Shown piece by piece: positions 8,098 to 18,131 of a stretch of 64,000 nt of DNA (within the stretch, counting starts at the first letter, position 1; each line of letters begins with the position of its first letter). The notes beneath the pieces were generated by a model, which worked only from the letters and a program-made list of their open reading frames with translations, did not search any database and was not told the origin of the DNA. This stretch comes from Amycolatopsis arida (GTDB taxonomy: Bacteria; Actinomycetota; Actinomycetes; Mycobacteriales; Pseudonocardiaceae), in NCBI RefSeq assembly GCF_900115565.1, contig NZ_FOWW01000002.1:359160-423159 (forward strand), given 5' to 3'. Both the position numbers and the translations under genes were made by a program.

Positions 8098-9130
8098 TCA
8101 CCGCCACTCCCCCGGGGTCGAGGACGAGGCGCACCTCGTCCCCGGGGTGCGCCGTCGTGGCCGCCGGGGCGACGGCGTCCACCGTGTCCCCTGTGTCCAG
8201 GGCGTCCACGGTGCCGGGCGGGCTGGCCAGCCGCACCCGCAGCCGGGCGTGGTCGCGCCGGTGGGCCCGCGCCACCACCTCGCCCGGCACCCCGGTGCCG
8301 GCCAGCCGGAGCGCGGCGGGCCGCAGCCCGAGCCGGACCACCCCGTCCGGCCGCCCGGGCAGCGGAACCTCGCCGAGCGCGCACCGCGCCCGACCGCCGG
8401 CCACCCGCGCCTCGAGGATCGTGGTGACGCCGAGGAACCGGGCGACCCGGTCGTCGACCGGGTGGGTCCACACCTCGTGCACCCCGCCCACCTGGCGGAT
8501 CCGCCCGGCGTCCAGGACGGCCACCCGGTCGGCGAGGGTGAACGCCTCCTCCTGGTCGTGGGTCACCAGCAGGGTGGTGACCTTGGCGGCACGCAGCAGC
8601 TCGGCGAGGTCGAGGGCGAGCTGCTCGCGCAGCTCGGCGTCGAGCCCGGACAGCGGCTCGTCGAGCAGCAGCAGGCGGGGGCGCGGGGCGAGCGCGCGGG
8701 CCAGTGCGACCCGCTGCGCCTCGCCGCCGGAGAGCTCGGTGACCCCGCGGTGCTCGTAGCCGCGCAGGCCCACGAGGTCGAGCAGCTCGGCGACCCTGGC
8801 CGCGCGGGCCTCCCGCGGGACGCCGTGCATCCGCGGCCCGAACGCGATGTTGCCGGCGACGTCGCGGTGCGGGAAGAGCTGGCCGTCCTGGAACACGAGG
8901 CCGAAGCCGCGCCGGTGCACGGGCACGCCGGAGAGGTCGGCGCCGTCCCAGCGCACCGCGCCCTCCGCGCCGGGCTCGAGGCCGGTGATCGCCCTGAGCA
9001 GGGTGGACTTGCCGGAGCCGGACGGGCCGAGCAGCGCGAGCACCTCCCCGTCGGCGATCTCCAACCGGGCGTCGGCCACGGCGGTGACCCGGCCGTAGCG
9101 GACGGTGAGCCCGTCGACGAGCAGCGCCAT
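8081..9130 (-). CDS. thiQ: Thiamine-type ABC transporter ATP-binding protein
   Basis: 349 residues with Walker A GPSGSGKST, Q-loop FQDGQLFPH, signature LSGGEAQRVALARAL and Walker B LLLLDEPLSGLD. A C-terminal TOBE-like extension of about 110 residues is typical of importer ATPases of the CysA/PotA/FbpC group. It powers uptake through the ThiP-like permease, whose stop codon directly abuts this ATG. The thiamine assignment rests on the TPP riboswitch at the head of the operon. Sequence alone would also allow iron or sulfate uptake. Confidence 0.85.
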   Translation of the reverse strand: MALLVDGLTVRYGRVTAVADARLEIADGEVLALLGPSGSGKSTLLRAITGLEPGAEGAVRWDGADLSGVPVHRRGFGLVFQDGQLFPHRDVAGNIAFGPRMHGVPREARAARVAELLDLVGLRGYEHRGVTELSGGEAQRVALARALAPRPRLLLLDEPLSGLDAELREQLALDLAELLRAAKVTTLLVTHDQEEAFTLADRVAVLDAGRIRQVGGVHEVWTHPVDDRVARFLGVTTILEARVAGGRARCALGEVPLPGRPDGVVRLGLRPAALRLAGTGVPGEVVARAHRRDHARLRVRLASPPGTVDALDTGDTVDAVAPAATTAHPGDEVRLVLDPGGVAVISRPS

Positions 9131-10765
9131 CTAGAACTCCCCCACCGAGCGCGCGCCGCGCAACCACTCGATGGCGACCACCACCAGCCCGGTGACCAGC
9201 ATCAGCAGCACGCACGCGGCGTAGGCGAGCTGGGTGTTCAGCACGCCGGGCCGGCCGATCAGGGTCGCGATGGCCACCGGCAGGGTCGGCGCGTCCGGCC
9301 GGGCGAGGAAGCTGGTGGCGCCGAACTCGCCGAGCGCGACGACGTAGCCGAACGCGCCGGCCGCGACCAGCGAGCGCGCGGTGAGCGGCAGGTCGACCTC
9401 CCGCCACACCCGAAGCGGCCGGGCGCCGAGCGTCGCGGCGGCCTGGCGGAGCCGCTCGTCCACCGAGCGCAGCACGGGCAGCACGATCCGCACCACCAGC
9501 GGGATGATGACCAGCGCCTGGGCGAACGGGACCAGCAGCGGCGAGGTGCGCAGGTCGCCGGGCAGCGCGTCGAGGGTGACGAGGTAGCCGAAGCCGACGG
9601 TGACCGCGGAGACGCCGAGCGGCAGCATCAGCACGGCGTCCATCGTCTCGCCCATGCCGTGGGCGGCCCGGCCGGGCGCGCGGCGCAGCGCCACCAGCAC
9701 CACCGCGGCGAGCACGCCGACGGTCATCGCCAGCAGGGTCGCGTCGGTGGCGGTGCGCAGCGAGGTGAGCACGGCGTCCCACCCGGACACCGCGAGCGTG
9801 CCGTCGTGGCCGTGGCCGGCCAGCGCCCGGAAGCCGGCGAGGCTCCACCCGTCCGGGGTGGACAGCGACCGGTGGACCAGCGCCAGGATCGGGGTGAGCA
9901 GCAGGGCGAGCACGGCGAACGCGGCGCCCACCACCCACCACTCGGGGCCCTCGGGGCGGCGTGCGGTCTCGGTGCCGGCCCGCAGCCGGAGCACGCCCTC
10001 CCGGCGGCGGCGGGCCACCGCGCCGGCGGCGAGCGCGGCGACCACGGCGGTGAGTTGCACCAGCGACAGGGCCGCCGCGCCGGGGAGGTCGAGCAGCTGC
10101 ACCGTGCGCAGGTAGATCTCGGTCTCCAGGGTGCGGTAGCGGGCGCCGCCGAGCATCAGCACCACGCCGAAGCTGGTGGCGCAGAACAGGAACACCACGG
10201 CGGCCGACGAGGCGATCGCCGGGGCCAGCGCGGGCAGGGTGACCGCGCGGAAGGCCCGCCACCGGGACGCGCCGAGCGCCCTGGCGGCGTCCTCGAGGCG
10301 GCGGTCGAGGTGGGTCCACAACCCGCCGACCGTACGCGCCACCACGGCGACGTTGAAGAAGGCGTTGGCCAGCACGATCGAGGCCACGCCACCGCCCGGC
10401 CACAGCGCGCGGAAGGCGAGGCCGACCACCACCGTCGGCAGCACGAACGGCAGCAGGACGAACACCCGGATCGCGGCGAGGCCGGGGAGTCTCGCCCTGG
10501 CCAGCAGGAACGCCACCGGCAGGCCGGCCAGCAGGGCCACCGTGGTGGCCGCGGCGGCCTGGCCGACGGTGAAGGCGGCGAGCTGCCAGGTCCGCGCCTC
10601 GGCGAGCGTCTCGGCGACGCCGCCGGCGGAGAAGCCGAGGCCGAGGATCGCCAGCACCGGCCAGGCGAAGAAGACGGCGACGAAGCCCAGCGGCAGCAGG
10701 GCCAGCAACGCCGGGACGGTGGCCCCGCCGGCCGGCGCGGCGCTCAGCCGAGCAGGGCGCGCCAC
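9131..10765 (-). CDS. thiP: Thiamine-type ABC transporter permease (two fused permease halves)
   Basis: A protein of about 544 residues with roughly twelve hydrophobic helices and two binding-protein-dependent permease (EAA) loops, GASRWRAFRAVTLPALAP in the first half and GARPLRVWREVDLPLTARS in the second. This duplicated layout is that of ThiP/FbpB-type permeases. The GTG at 10765, overlapping the end of the binding-protein gene by 22 bp, gives a family-typical length. No ATG is available near the first helix. Downstream, the ATPase gene starts with no spacer. Confidence 0.88.
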   Translation of the reverse strand: MARPARLSAAPAGGATVPALLALLPLGFVAVFFAWPVLAILGLGFSAGGVAETLAEARTWQLAAFTVGQAAAATTVALLAGLPVAFLLARARLPGLAAIRVFVLLPFVLPTVVVGLAFRALWPGGGVASIVLANAFFNVAVVARTVGGLWTHLDRRLEDAARALGASRWRAFRAVTLPALAPAIASSAAVVFLFCATSFGVVLMLGGARYRTLETEIYLRTVQLLDLPGAAALSLVQLTAVVAALAAGAVARRRREGVLRLRAGTETARRPEGPEWWVVGAAFAVLALLLTPILALVHRSLSTPDGWSLAGFRALAGHGHDGTLAVSGWDAVLTSLRTATDATLLAMTVGVLAAVVLVALRRAPGRAAHGMGETMDAVLMLPLGVSAVTVGFGYLVTLDALPGDLRTSPLLVPFAQALVIIPLVVRIVLPVLRSVDERLRQAAATLGARPLRVWREVDLPLTARSLVAAGAFGYVVALGEFGATSFLARPDAPTLPVAIATLIGRPGVLNTQLAYAACVLLMLVTGLVVVAIEWLRGARSVGEF

Positions 10766-11796
10766 TGATCGATCCACCGCTCCCGGTTGGCCTGGACCTG
10801 CTCGCTCGGCAGCGACCTCGGGTCCTCTGGCAGCGGGGCGACCTCGGCCCAGCCGGCGGGCAGCTCGACGCCCTGCCGGGTCGGGTAGACGTACATGTTC
10901 GGCGCGACGGTGGCCTGGAACTCCTGGGAGAGCAGGAAGTCGACGACCCTGCCGGCGGCGTCCTGGCGAGGGCCGCCGGCGAGCACGCCGGCGTACTCGA
11001 CCTGGCGGTAGCAGGTGTCGAGCAGGGCCTCGGTGCGCGGGGTGCCGTCCTGGCCGAGCTCGGCGGCCGGGGAGGAGGCGTAGGAGACCACGATCGGGCG
11101 CGGGCCCTCGCCGGAGGAGCCGGAGAACTCCTGGGTGTAGGCCTCCTCCCAGCCGCTGACCACCTCGACGCCGTTGTCCTTCAACCGGGTCCAGTAGTCC
11201 TGCCAGCCGTCCTCGCCGAACTCGGCGACGGTGCCGAGGAGGAAGGCGAGGCCGGGTGAGGAGGTGGCGGGGTGCTGCACCACGAGGAGGTCGCGGTAGG
11301 TGGGGTCGGCGAGGTCGGCGTAGGTCCGCGGCTCGGGGACGTTCCGCTCGGCGAACCAGGTCAGGTCGATGTTGACGCAGACGTCGCCGACGTCCACCGC
11401 GGACAGGCGGTGCTGCGGGTCGATGGCGTAGCGCTGGGGGCCGCGGTCGGCCTCGGGGCTGGTGTAGGGGACGAAGACGCCCTCGGCGAGGGCGCGGGAG
11501 GCGAAAGTGGAGTCGACGCCGTAGGCGACGTCGGCGATGGGGTTGGCCTTGGTGAGGACCAGCTTGTTGGTCAGCTCGCCGGCGTCGCCCTCCTTGCGGA
11601 CCTCGATGCGGATGCCGGAGCGCTGGGCGAAGGCGTCGAGCACCTCCTGCGGGGCGACCCAGGAGTTGTGGGTGGCCAGAGTGACCGTGGTCGGGCCGCC
11701 CTCGCCGCGGTCGTCGCCGGCGAAGAGGGTGCAGGCGGTGCTGAGGGCGGCGGCGGTGCCCAGTGCGGCGGCCGCGCGGAGACCCCTGTGCTTCAT
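10744..11796 (-). CDS. thiB: Thiamine-type ABC transporter substrate-binding lipoprotein
   Basis: 350 residues from ATG 11796, preceded by AAGGAG at 4 nt. The lipoprotein signal ends LSTAC with C22 as the lipidated residue, so the mature protein is anchored outside the membrane. The body is a type 2 periplasmic-binding fold: VTLATHNSWVAPQEVLDAF, then NPIADVAYGVDSTFA, VCVNIDLTWF and ADPTYRDLLVVQHPATS, characteristic of ThiB/TbpA thiamine-binding proteins. It is first in the thiBPQ operon and lies 24 bp downstream of the TPP riboswitch hairpin. Confidence 0.88.
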   Translation of the reverse strand: MKHRGLRAAAALGTAAALSTACTLFAGDDRGEGGPTTVTLATHNSWVAPQEVLDAFAQRSGIRIEVRKEGDAGELTNKLVLTKANPIADVAYGVDSTFASRALAEGVFVPYTSPEADRGPQRYAIDPQHRLSAVDVGDVCVNIDLTWFAERNVPEPRTYADLADPTYRDLLVVQHPATSSPGLAFLLGTVAEFGEDGWQDYWTRLKDNGVEVVSGWEEAYTQEFSGSSGEGPRPIVVSYASSPAAELGQDGTPRTEALLDTCYRQVEYAGVLAGGPRQDAAGRVVDFLLSQEFQATVAPNMYVYPTRQGVELPAGWAEVAPLPEDPRSLPSEQVQANRERWIDQWRALLG

Positions 11797-11819
11797 GACG
11801 CTCCTTGTTCCCGCCGGAA

Positions 11820-11930
11820 GGGAGGTCACGGCCTCCCTGCGCCGGCATGATCCGGATCAGGTGCGAACGGTCGCGGGCCGGCTGCCCGCCTCTCAGCCCG
11901 GCCGGGCCGGACTCCCGTGGCAGGGCTGCA
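11820..11930 (-). promoter_or_regulatory. TPP riboswitch (THI element)
   Basis: On the minus strand the conserved blocks CGGGAG, GGGCTGAGA (CTGAGA complementary to 11891-11896) and ACCTGATCCGGATCATGCC (complementary to about 11844-11862), followed by GGCGCAGGGA, appear in order. This is the standard thiamine pyrophosphate aptamer. Its 3' end merges with a GGGAGG...CCTCCC hairpin (11820-11837) that could be the switching element, 24 bp before the thiB start. High TPP is expected to repress the operon. Confidence 0.95.
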
Positions 11931-11960
11931 GCGTACCGGCTGCCGTACGACCATGGTGGT

Positions 11961-12251
11961 ATGGCGGAACTACTCAACGACGAAGAGATCGGCAAGGCGC
12001 TCGGCCACCTGCCGGAGTGGCGGCGAGTCGACGGGGCGCTGGAGCGGGCGGTCGAGCTGCCCGACTTCCCCACGGCGATCCAGGTGGTGAACCGCGTGGC
12101 GGAGATCGCGGAGAGCGAGAACCACCATCCGGACATCGACATCCGCTGGCGCACGCTGACGTTCCGGCTGAGCACCCACTCGGCGGGCGGCATCACCGCG
12201 AAGGACGTGTCACTGGCCACCGAGATCAACGGGGTGGTCGCCGCGGTGTGA
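11961..12251 (+). CDS. phhB: Pterin-4a-carbinolamine dehydratase (PCD/DCoH family)
   Basis: The 96-residue protein starts MAELLNDEEIGKALGHLPEW and has the family active-site signature ENHHPDIDIRWRTLTFRLST with paired histidines, followed by GGITAKDVSLATEIN. The enzyme dehydrates 4a-hydroxytetrahydropterin to quinonoid dihydropterin during aromatic amino acid hydroxylation. In actinomycetes lacking phenylalanine hydroxylase its true role is uncertain. The ATG at 11961 is the only start consistent with family length. It is divergent from the TPP-controlled operon and monocistronic. Confidence 0.92.
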   Translation: MAELLNDEEIGKALGHLPEWRRVDGALERAVELPDFPTAIQVVNRVAEIAESENHHPDIDIRWRTLTFRLSTHSAGGITAKDVSLATEINGVVAAV

Positions 12252-12417
12252 GGGAGGGTGCGAGCGAACCCTTCGGCACAGTCCTGGCCAACCCCGCCGA
12301 GGAGGGGGAGTACCGCGGGCGCTCTCACCCTTCCGGTGTGATCTCGGCGACGGCGGCAACGTTCGGCCGGTGCTCGTGCGTTCCTCGAGCGGAGTCGTTC
12401 GAGGGAGGGAGCGCACC

Positions 12418-13470
12418 ATGAGCCTTGCCGCCGGTGTTCCGGAGTCGGGTGTTCGGGACTCCAGGTCCGGAGCCGTTCCCCCACCCGCACCCGTGTCGGG
12501 ATCGGGGCCGGGGACGTCGCCTGCACCATCATGGCCCATGTCGTGCGAGCGCCCGCGTCCGGCCGGCAGGCCTTCCGGGCTCCCCGCCCGCGGCGCCGCC
12601 ACCGTCTCGGGCACGACGAGTTCCGGCCCGGGCACGCCCGCGTCCGCACCCCGGCTGCCCAGCTCGTTCCGCCACCCCCACCCGACCGGCATGCCCTACG
12701 GGCCACCCACCCACCGCACCATCACGGGCATGGAGGACACCGGCCCGGGCGCGCGGGCGTCCGCATCCCGGCCGGCCAGCTCGTTCCACCATCCCCGCTC
12801 GGCCGGCGGGGTGCACGGAGCACCACTCGCCCGCCACGCCACTCCCCAACCGGCGCCCGGCACCGTCCAGGTCAGCCGCACTCTGCCGGCCGGGTGGGAC
12901 GGCAGTTCCCGCTGGCCGTCCAGCGCCAAGCCCGTGTCACCCACATGGGCAGGTTTCTCCGCTGTCCCCCTCGAGCCCCTCACGCCCCTCACGCCCCTCA
13001 GGCCCCTCACGCCCAGTGGCGCGCGGCTTCTCGGCGGTTCACCCGCGCCCGCCGGCCCGCCTGTCGCCGCCGGCTCGCGGGCGTCGTCGGGTTCCACCTA
13101 CCTCACCGGGCTGGTCCCGCGCGCACGTCAGTGGCTTCAGGGGCTTCGGTCCGTGCTGCCGCGCCGTGGCCGGCCCGGTTTGGTGGTCGCGTTGCTGTCC
13201 GCGCTCGGGGTGGTGGTCGCCGTCCTGCTCGGCGTGGGGGTGATGTCGGCCGCCACCGCACCGGACCCGGCCGCCGCCGCGGTGCACGCGGGAGAGGTGG
13301 CGGCCGCCGCGGAGTCGGTGGGCGAGCCCCAGCGGCGCGCCGCACCGGCCGGTACCGGCGAGCTCCAGGCCGTGCTGGTCGGCGCCGTCGCGTTCCTGAT
13401 GATGGTCGGCATCGCCGGCGGGGTGCTCTGGTTCACCGCCCGCAACCGCGACCTCCTCGGCGACGGCTGA
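12418..13470 (+). CDS. Pro/Ser/Gly-rich protein with two C-terminal membrane helices, unknown
   Basis: 350 residues from ATG 12418, preceded by GAGGGAGGGAG. The first 240 residues are low-complexity (Pro, Ser, Arg, Ala, His) and contain an imperfect 39-residue repeat and a PLTPLTPLRPLTP run. The C-terminus has two convincing helices, VVALLSALGVVVAVLLGV and VLVGAVAFLMMVGIAGGVLW, separated by about 60 residues rich in Ala/Glu, and ends in a short charged tail. I do not recognise the family. The C-terminal part looks genuine; the N-terminal half could be partly non-coding. An antisense reading frame exists but has no recognisable features. Confidence 0.5.
   Translation: MSLAAGVPESGVRDSRSGAVPPPAPVSGSGPGTSPAPSWPMSCERPRPAGRPSGLPARGAATVSGTTSSGPGTPASAPRLPSSFRHPHPTGMPYGPPTHRTITGMEDTGPGARASASRPASSFHHPRSAGGVHGAPLARHATPQPAPGTVQVSRTLPAGWDGSSRWPSSAKPVSPTWAGFSAVPLEPLTPLTPLRPLTPSGARLLGGSPAPAGPPVAAGSRASSGSTYLTGLVPRARQWLQGLRSVLPRRGRPGLVVALLSALGVVVAVLLGVGVMSAATAPDPAAAAVHAGEVAAAAESVGEPQRRAAPAGTGELQAVLVGAVAFLMMVGIAGGVLWFTARNRDLLGDG
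12623..12796 (+). repeat. 117-bp tandem repeat inside the Pro/Ser-rich gene
   Basis: A unit starting CCGGCCCGGGC at 12623 recurs at 12740, exactly 117 bp (39 codons) later, with most of the first 57 bases conserved (compare GTPASAPRLPSSF and GARASASRPASSF in the protein). A more diverged copy may precede it. Confidence 0.6.
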
Positions 13471-13606
13471 CCCCGCGCCTCCCGCCCCCATCCGGCACGC
13501 GCTCCGCGCGAGGAGCGAGGTCGTGTCGCGTTCCACGGGCTGCTCGCCGAGCAGGGCTCACCGCGGGACGGCCTCGGGCGCGCCGAACACGCGAACCGGA
13601 ACTCCG

Positions 13607-14443
13607 TCAGCGGCCGTACGGATCGGGGCCGAAGAGGACGGCGGCGAGGGTCTTGTCGTCGTGGCGCTTGGGACGGGGCAGGGCCTGCCCGGTGGGGTCG
13701 CCGTGGGCTTCCCAGGTGTCGCACTGACGCAGGGCGTCCGCGAGGTCGGTGGCGTCGGCGTGGGCGAGCACGGTCCAGTCGTCCAGGCCCAGGTAGTCCA
13801 TCGTGTTGTAGGCGCCGTCGGTCGCGAGGACGGCCCACGGGGCCTCCCGCACGGGGCGGCGGGTCAGGATGGCGTGCTCGGCGGCGGCGGGATCGGCTTC
13901 GGCGATCCAGTAGCCGCCGGGCCGGTTGCGGCGCTCGGCCTGCTGGACCTGCTGCTCGCGGACCGTGGCCTGGTGCTCCTCGTCGTAGCCGTGGCCGTCC
14001 GCGAGACGCTCCCGGTACCTCCGCCGGGGCGGGAGGTCGAGCTGGTCCATCCGGTCGTCGGTGAGGACCTCGTCGGGCAGGACGACCAGGTTGTCACCGA
14101 GGATGAGGACGTCCACGTCGTCGTCGCGCTGCCGGACGATGGTCACCGTGCTGGAGGGCGAGTCGCCCGGGGACAGGCCCAGCACGGTGGCGGTGTGGGC
14201 GATGCCGTCGGCGAGCACGTCGCGGAGCCCGCGGTCGGGACCGGCGTTGAGCAGGTCGCGCAACCGCTTCCCGAGCACGTCGGCGTAGGTGGCCGCGGGG
14301 ACCGGCACGGGCAGGAACGCGGACGCGCCGTCCAGCACGATCACCGCGTCGCCGGTGGTGAACACCCTGTCGTCGCTGTCGTCGCTGTCGTCGCCGCCGT
14401 CGCCGCCGTCGCCGCCGGGAAGCTGCGCGGTGGCCACTCGCAT
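13607..14443 (-). CDS. PP2C-like protein phosphatase
   Basis: 278 residues. PP2C metal-binding signatures are visible as VIVLDGAS (about residue 33) and VLATDGAYN late in the protein, with a STVTIVRQ strand and VLILGDN between them. It probably dephosphorylates Ser/Thr residues of cytoplasmic proteins. The length is typical of short bacterial stand-alone PP2C proteins. An unusual feature is the Gly/Asp/Ser run GGDGGDGGDDSDDSDD after residue 10, encoded by 9-bp repeats. It lies convergent to the membrane-protein gene and 59 bp after the ychF stop on the same strand. Confidence 0.7.
   Translation of the reverse strand: MRVATAQLPGGDGGDGGDDSDDSDDRVFTTGDAVIVLDGASAFLPVPVPAATYADVLGKRLRDLLNAGPDRGLRDVLADGIAHTATVLGLSPGDSPSSTVTIVRQRDDDVDVLILGDNLVVLPDEVLTDDRMDQLDLPPRRRYRERLADGHGYDEEHQATVREQQVQQAERRNRPGGYWIAEADPAAAEHAILTRRPVREAPWAVLATDGAYNTMDYLGLDDWTVLAHADATDLADALRQCDTWEAHGDPTGQALPRPKRHDDKTLAAVLFGPDPYGR
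14369..14413 (-). repeat. 9-bp microsatellite in the PP2C-like gene
   Basis: Five consecutive 9-bp units, GTCGTCGCT twice, GTCGTCGCC once and GCCGTCGCC twice on the plus strand, encode Asp/Ser/Gly triplets. Because the unit is a multiple of three, copy-number change would alter only linker length. Confidence 0.75.
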
Positions 14444-14502
14444 CGCATCACCAAACGCTCGGGGCGGCAGCGACCGCCGCGATCAGGTCGAACGAGCCAG
14501 GG

Positions 14503-15585
<1,083 letters not shown>

Positions 15586-15621
15586 GGACCGGCAGTCTAC
15601 GTGCCGGGCACTCGCCCCCGG

Positions 15622-15828
15622 TCAGCCGCCGTAGCCGCCGTCGCCCCCGTCACCGCCGTCCTCGTTGTCGCCGCCGTCCTGCTGGTTGCCGTCCTCCTGC
15701 TGGGTTCCGCCGTCCTCGCCACCACCGGGCGAGGTGTCGTCGCAGGCTCCGGTGAACCCGAGCACACCGGCCGCCGCGACGGTGGCCGCGAGCACCCGCA
15801 GGGAACGCTTCCGCACCGAGGTCCTCAT
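15622..15828 (-). CDS. Small Gly/Asp-rich lipoprotein
   Basis: A 68-residue protein from ATG 15828. MRTSVRKRSLRVLAATVAAA leads to the lipobox GFTGAC with C29, so the mature part is a 40-residue, hydrophilic, acidic Gly/Asp/Gln/Asn chain ending GGDGGDGGYGG. It would be anchored to the outer face of the membrane. No family is recognised. The signal peptide and lipobox support a real gene despite the low complexity. It lies 36 bp beyond the ychF start on the same strand. Confidence 0.6.
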   Translation of the reverse strand: MRTSVRKRSLRVLAATVAAAGVLGFTGACDDTSPGGGEDGGTQQEDGNQQDGGDNEDGGDGGDGGYGG

Positions 15829-15948
15829 GCCCCGAGACACTACCGGTGGCACTCGCGGCCCGCAGCGTGAACCGGCCGGCCACCGTGGCCCACGCTCGTG
15901 TCGGATTTCCGCCAGTCGGGTGGTGTCGCCGCTGGCAGGATGGGCCCC

Positions 15949-17601
15949 ATGGCGATGAGCCCCACTGCCCGACCCACCACCGTTCGCCCGAGTGCGACGG
16001 CCCACCGGATCGTCGGAGCGACCGAACGGCACGGCGTCTGGCGCGACACCGAGCGCTGCTACCGGGCCGTCATGTCCCGGGACTCGCGCTTCGACGGCCA
16101 GTTCATCACGGCCGTGCGCACCACCGGCATCTACTGCCGGCCGTCCTGCCCCGCCTTGACCCCGAAGGCGGAGAACGTGCGGTTCTTCCCCACCTCGGCC
16201 GCCGCGCAGGCGTCCGGTTACCGCGCGTGTCGGCGCTGCCTCCCCGACGCCGTGCCGGGGTCTCCGGAGTGGAACGTACGCGCCGACCTGGCCGCCAGGG
16301 CGATGCGGCTGATCTCCGACGGCGTCGTGGAGCGCGAGGGCGTGCCCGGGCTGGCCCAGCGGCTCGGCTACTCGGAGCGACAGCTGGGCCGGGTACTCAC
16401 CGCGGAGCTCGGCGCCGGACCGCTCGCGCTGGCCCGCGCGCACCGGGCGCATTCGGCCAGGCTGCTCATCGAGATGTCCGAGCTGCCGCTCACCGACGTC
16501 GCGTTCGCCGCTGGCTTCTCCAGCGTCCGCCAGTTCAACGACACGATCCGCGAGGTCTTCGCCACCACGCCGTCGCGGCTGCGCGCCGCCGCGACGGCCG
16601 CGCGCCGGCGCGCTGGACCGCCGGCCGCCGCGGCCAGCACCGGCACCCGGCTCACCCTGCGGCTCCCGTTCCGCGCGCCGTTCGACGCCGCCGGCGCCCT
16701 CCGGTTCCTGGCCGAGCGAGCGGTGCCCGGGGTCGAGCACGTCTCGGCCCAGAGCGACACGGCTGAGGGCACCACAGCTCACGGCACCGCGCCTCCCGAC
16801 ACCGCGTCTCTCGACACCGCGGTGAGCTACGCACGCACTCTCCGGCTGCCGCACGGCACCGGCGTCGTGCGACTCACCCCCGCGGACGGCCACGTGCGCT
16901 GCGACCTGCGGCTGCACGACGTGCGTGACCTGGGCAGCGCCGTCGCCAGGGTGCGCCGGCTGCTCGACCTCGACGCCGACCCGGTCGCGATCATCGCGAC
17001 GCTGCGCACCGACCCGGCCCTCGCGCCACTCGTGACGACCACCCCGGGCATCCGGGTACCCGGCGCCGTGGACGGTCCCGAGCTGGTGTTGCGGGCGATG
17101 CTCGGCCAGCAGGTGTCGGTGGCGGCCGCCCGGACCGCGATCGCCCGGCTCGCCGCCGAGCTGGGCGAGCGGCTGCCGCCCGGCGACGAGGACGATCCCG
17201 ACCTCCTGTTCCCCACCCCGGCGGCGGTCGCCGAGCACGCCGGCGAGCTGCTCCGCGGTCCACGACGCAGGGTCGAGGCGATCCGCGCCGTCGCGGGGCT
17301 GCTCGCCGGGGGCGAGCTCGACGTGCACGTCGGCCGGGACGCCGACGAGCTGCGGGCGGAGCTGCTCGCGGCGCCGGGCATCGGCCCGTGGACCGCCGAC
17401 TACGTGCTCATGCGGGTGCTCGGCGCGCCGGACGTGCTGCTGGCCGGCGACCTGGCACTGCGCCGTGGTGCGGCGGCAGTGGGCATCACCTCCGATCAAC
17501 TCGGCCCGCGAGCGCAGGCCTGGCGGCCGTGGCGCTCCTATGCGGGCAGGTACCTCTGGTGCGCGAGCGCCGGAGCCGACTCGACGGGAAGAACAGCATG
17601 A
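15949..17601 (+). CDS. alkA: Ada-like regulator fused to AlkA-type 3-methyladenine DNA glycosylase
   Basis: About 550 residues. The N-terminal Ada zinc domain has C63 and C67 (YCRPSC) and C94 and C97 (CRRC). An AraC-type double HTH region follows ([16 protein letters not shown] and [16 protein letters not shown]). The C-terminal AlkA module has the HhH-GPD region [16 protein letters not shown] with the catalytic Asp in AGDLALR. It should sense methyl phosphotriesters, activate repair genes and excise alkylated bases. The Ogt domain of E. coli Ada is absent and is supplied by the next gene, which overlaps by 4 nt. The start could be ATG 15940, 15949 or 15955. Confidence 0.9.
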   Translation: MAMSPTARPTTVRPSATAHRIVGATERHGVWRDTERCYRAVMSRDSRFDGQFITAVRTTGIYCRPSCPALTPKAENVRFFPTSAAAQASGYRACRRCLPDAVPGSPEWNVRADLAARAMRLISDGVVEREGVPGLAQRLGYSERQLGRVLTAELGAGPLALARAHRAHSARLLIEMSELPLTDVAFAAGFSSVRQFNDTIREVFATTPSRLRAAATAARRRAGPPAAAASTGTRLTLRLPFRAPFDAAGALRFLAERAVPGVEHVSAQSDTAEGTTAHGTAPPDTASLDTAVSYARTLRLPHGTGVVRLTPADGHVRCDLRLHDVRDLGSAVARVRRLLDLDADPVAIIATLRTDPALAPLVTTTPGIRVPGAVDGPELVLRAMLGQQVSVAAARTAIARLAAELGERLPPGDEDDPDLLFPTPAAVAEHAGELLRGPRRRVEAIRAVAGLLAGGELDVHVGRDADELRAELLAAPGIGPWTADYVLMRVLGAPDVLLAGDLALRRGAAAVGITSDQLGPRAQAWRPWRSYAGRYLWCASAGADSTGRTA

Positions 17602-18116
17602 ACCTCGTACACTGGTCCACGATGGACACTCCGATCGGCCCGTTCACCGCCGTGCTGGCCGGAGACGGCGCCGTGCTGGCGTCCGGTTGGACGGCGGAGC
17701 TCGACCAGCTCACTCCCCAGATCGCGCCGTCGCTGGCGGCGACGACGTACCGCCGGGTGGGCGACCTCGGCCCGGTGAGCGTCGCGGTGCGCCGGTACCA
17801 CGCCGGTGAGCTCGACGCGGTCGACGACGTCCCGGTCCGTCAACGCTCCGGAGAGTTCCTCCAGCGGGCGTGGGAGGTGCTCCGGACGGTCCCCGCGGGC
17901 GAGCCGGTGACCTACACGTCCTTCGCCGAGCTGGCCGGTCGCCCGGCGGCGGTGCGTGCCGCGGCCGCGGCCTGCGCGCGCAACGCGGCCGCGCTGTTCG
18001 TGCCCTGTCATCGCGTCGTGCGGGTGGGCGGGGCGCTGGGCGGCTTCCGCTGGGGTCTGGACGTCAAGCGCTGGTTGCTCGACCACGAGGCTCGGTCGAC
18101 CGGAGCGGCGGCGTGA
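17598..18116 (+). CDS. ogt: Methylated-DNA--protein-cysteine methyltransferase
   Basis: 172 residues with the suicide-acceptor motif VPCHRVV (C137) and the following [17 protein letters not shown] segment. The enzyme removes O6-alkyl groups from guanine by transferring them to its own cysteine. The ATG at 17598 overlaps the alkA stop (ATGA), so Ada-AlkA and Ogt are translationally coupled and form a complete adaptive alkylation-repair unit split over two polypeptides. Confidence 0.94.
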   Translation: MNLVHWSTMDTPIGPFTAVLAGDGAVLASGWTAELDQLTPQIAPSLAATTYRRVGDLGPVSVAVRRYHAGELDAVDDVPVRQRSGEFLQRAWEVLRTVPAGEPVTYTSFAELAGRPAAVRAAAAACARNAAALFVPCHRVVRVGGALGGFRWGLDVKRWLLDHEARSTGAAA

Positions 18117-18131
18117 GCGGAGCGATCCAGG

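Noticed and set aside
12392-12414. TCGAGCGGAGTCGTTCGA as a second SOS box upstream of the membrane-protein gene
   Set aside because: The half-sites are 6 bp apart instead of 4 and the left half is TCGAGC, so it does not fit the LexA operator.
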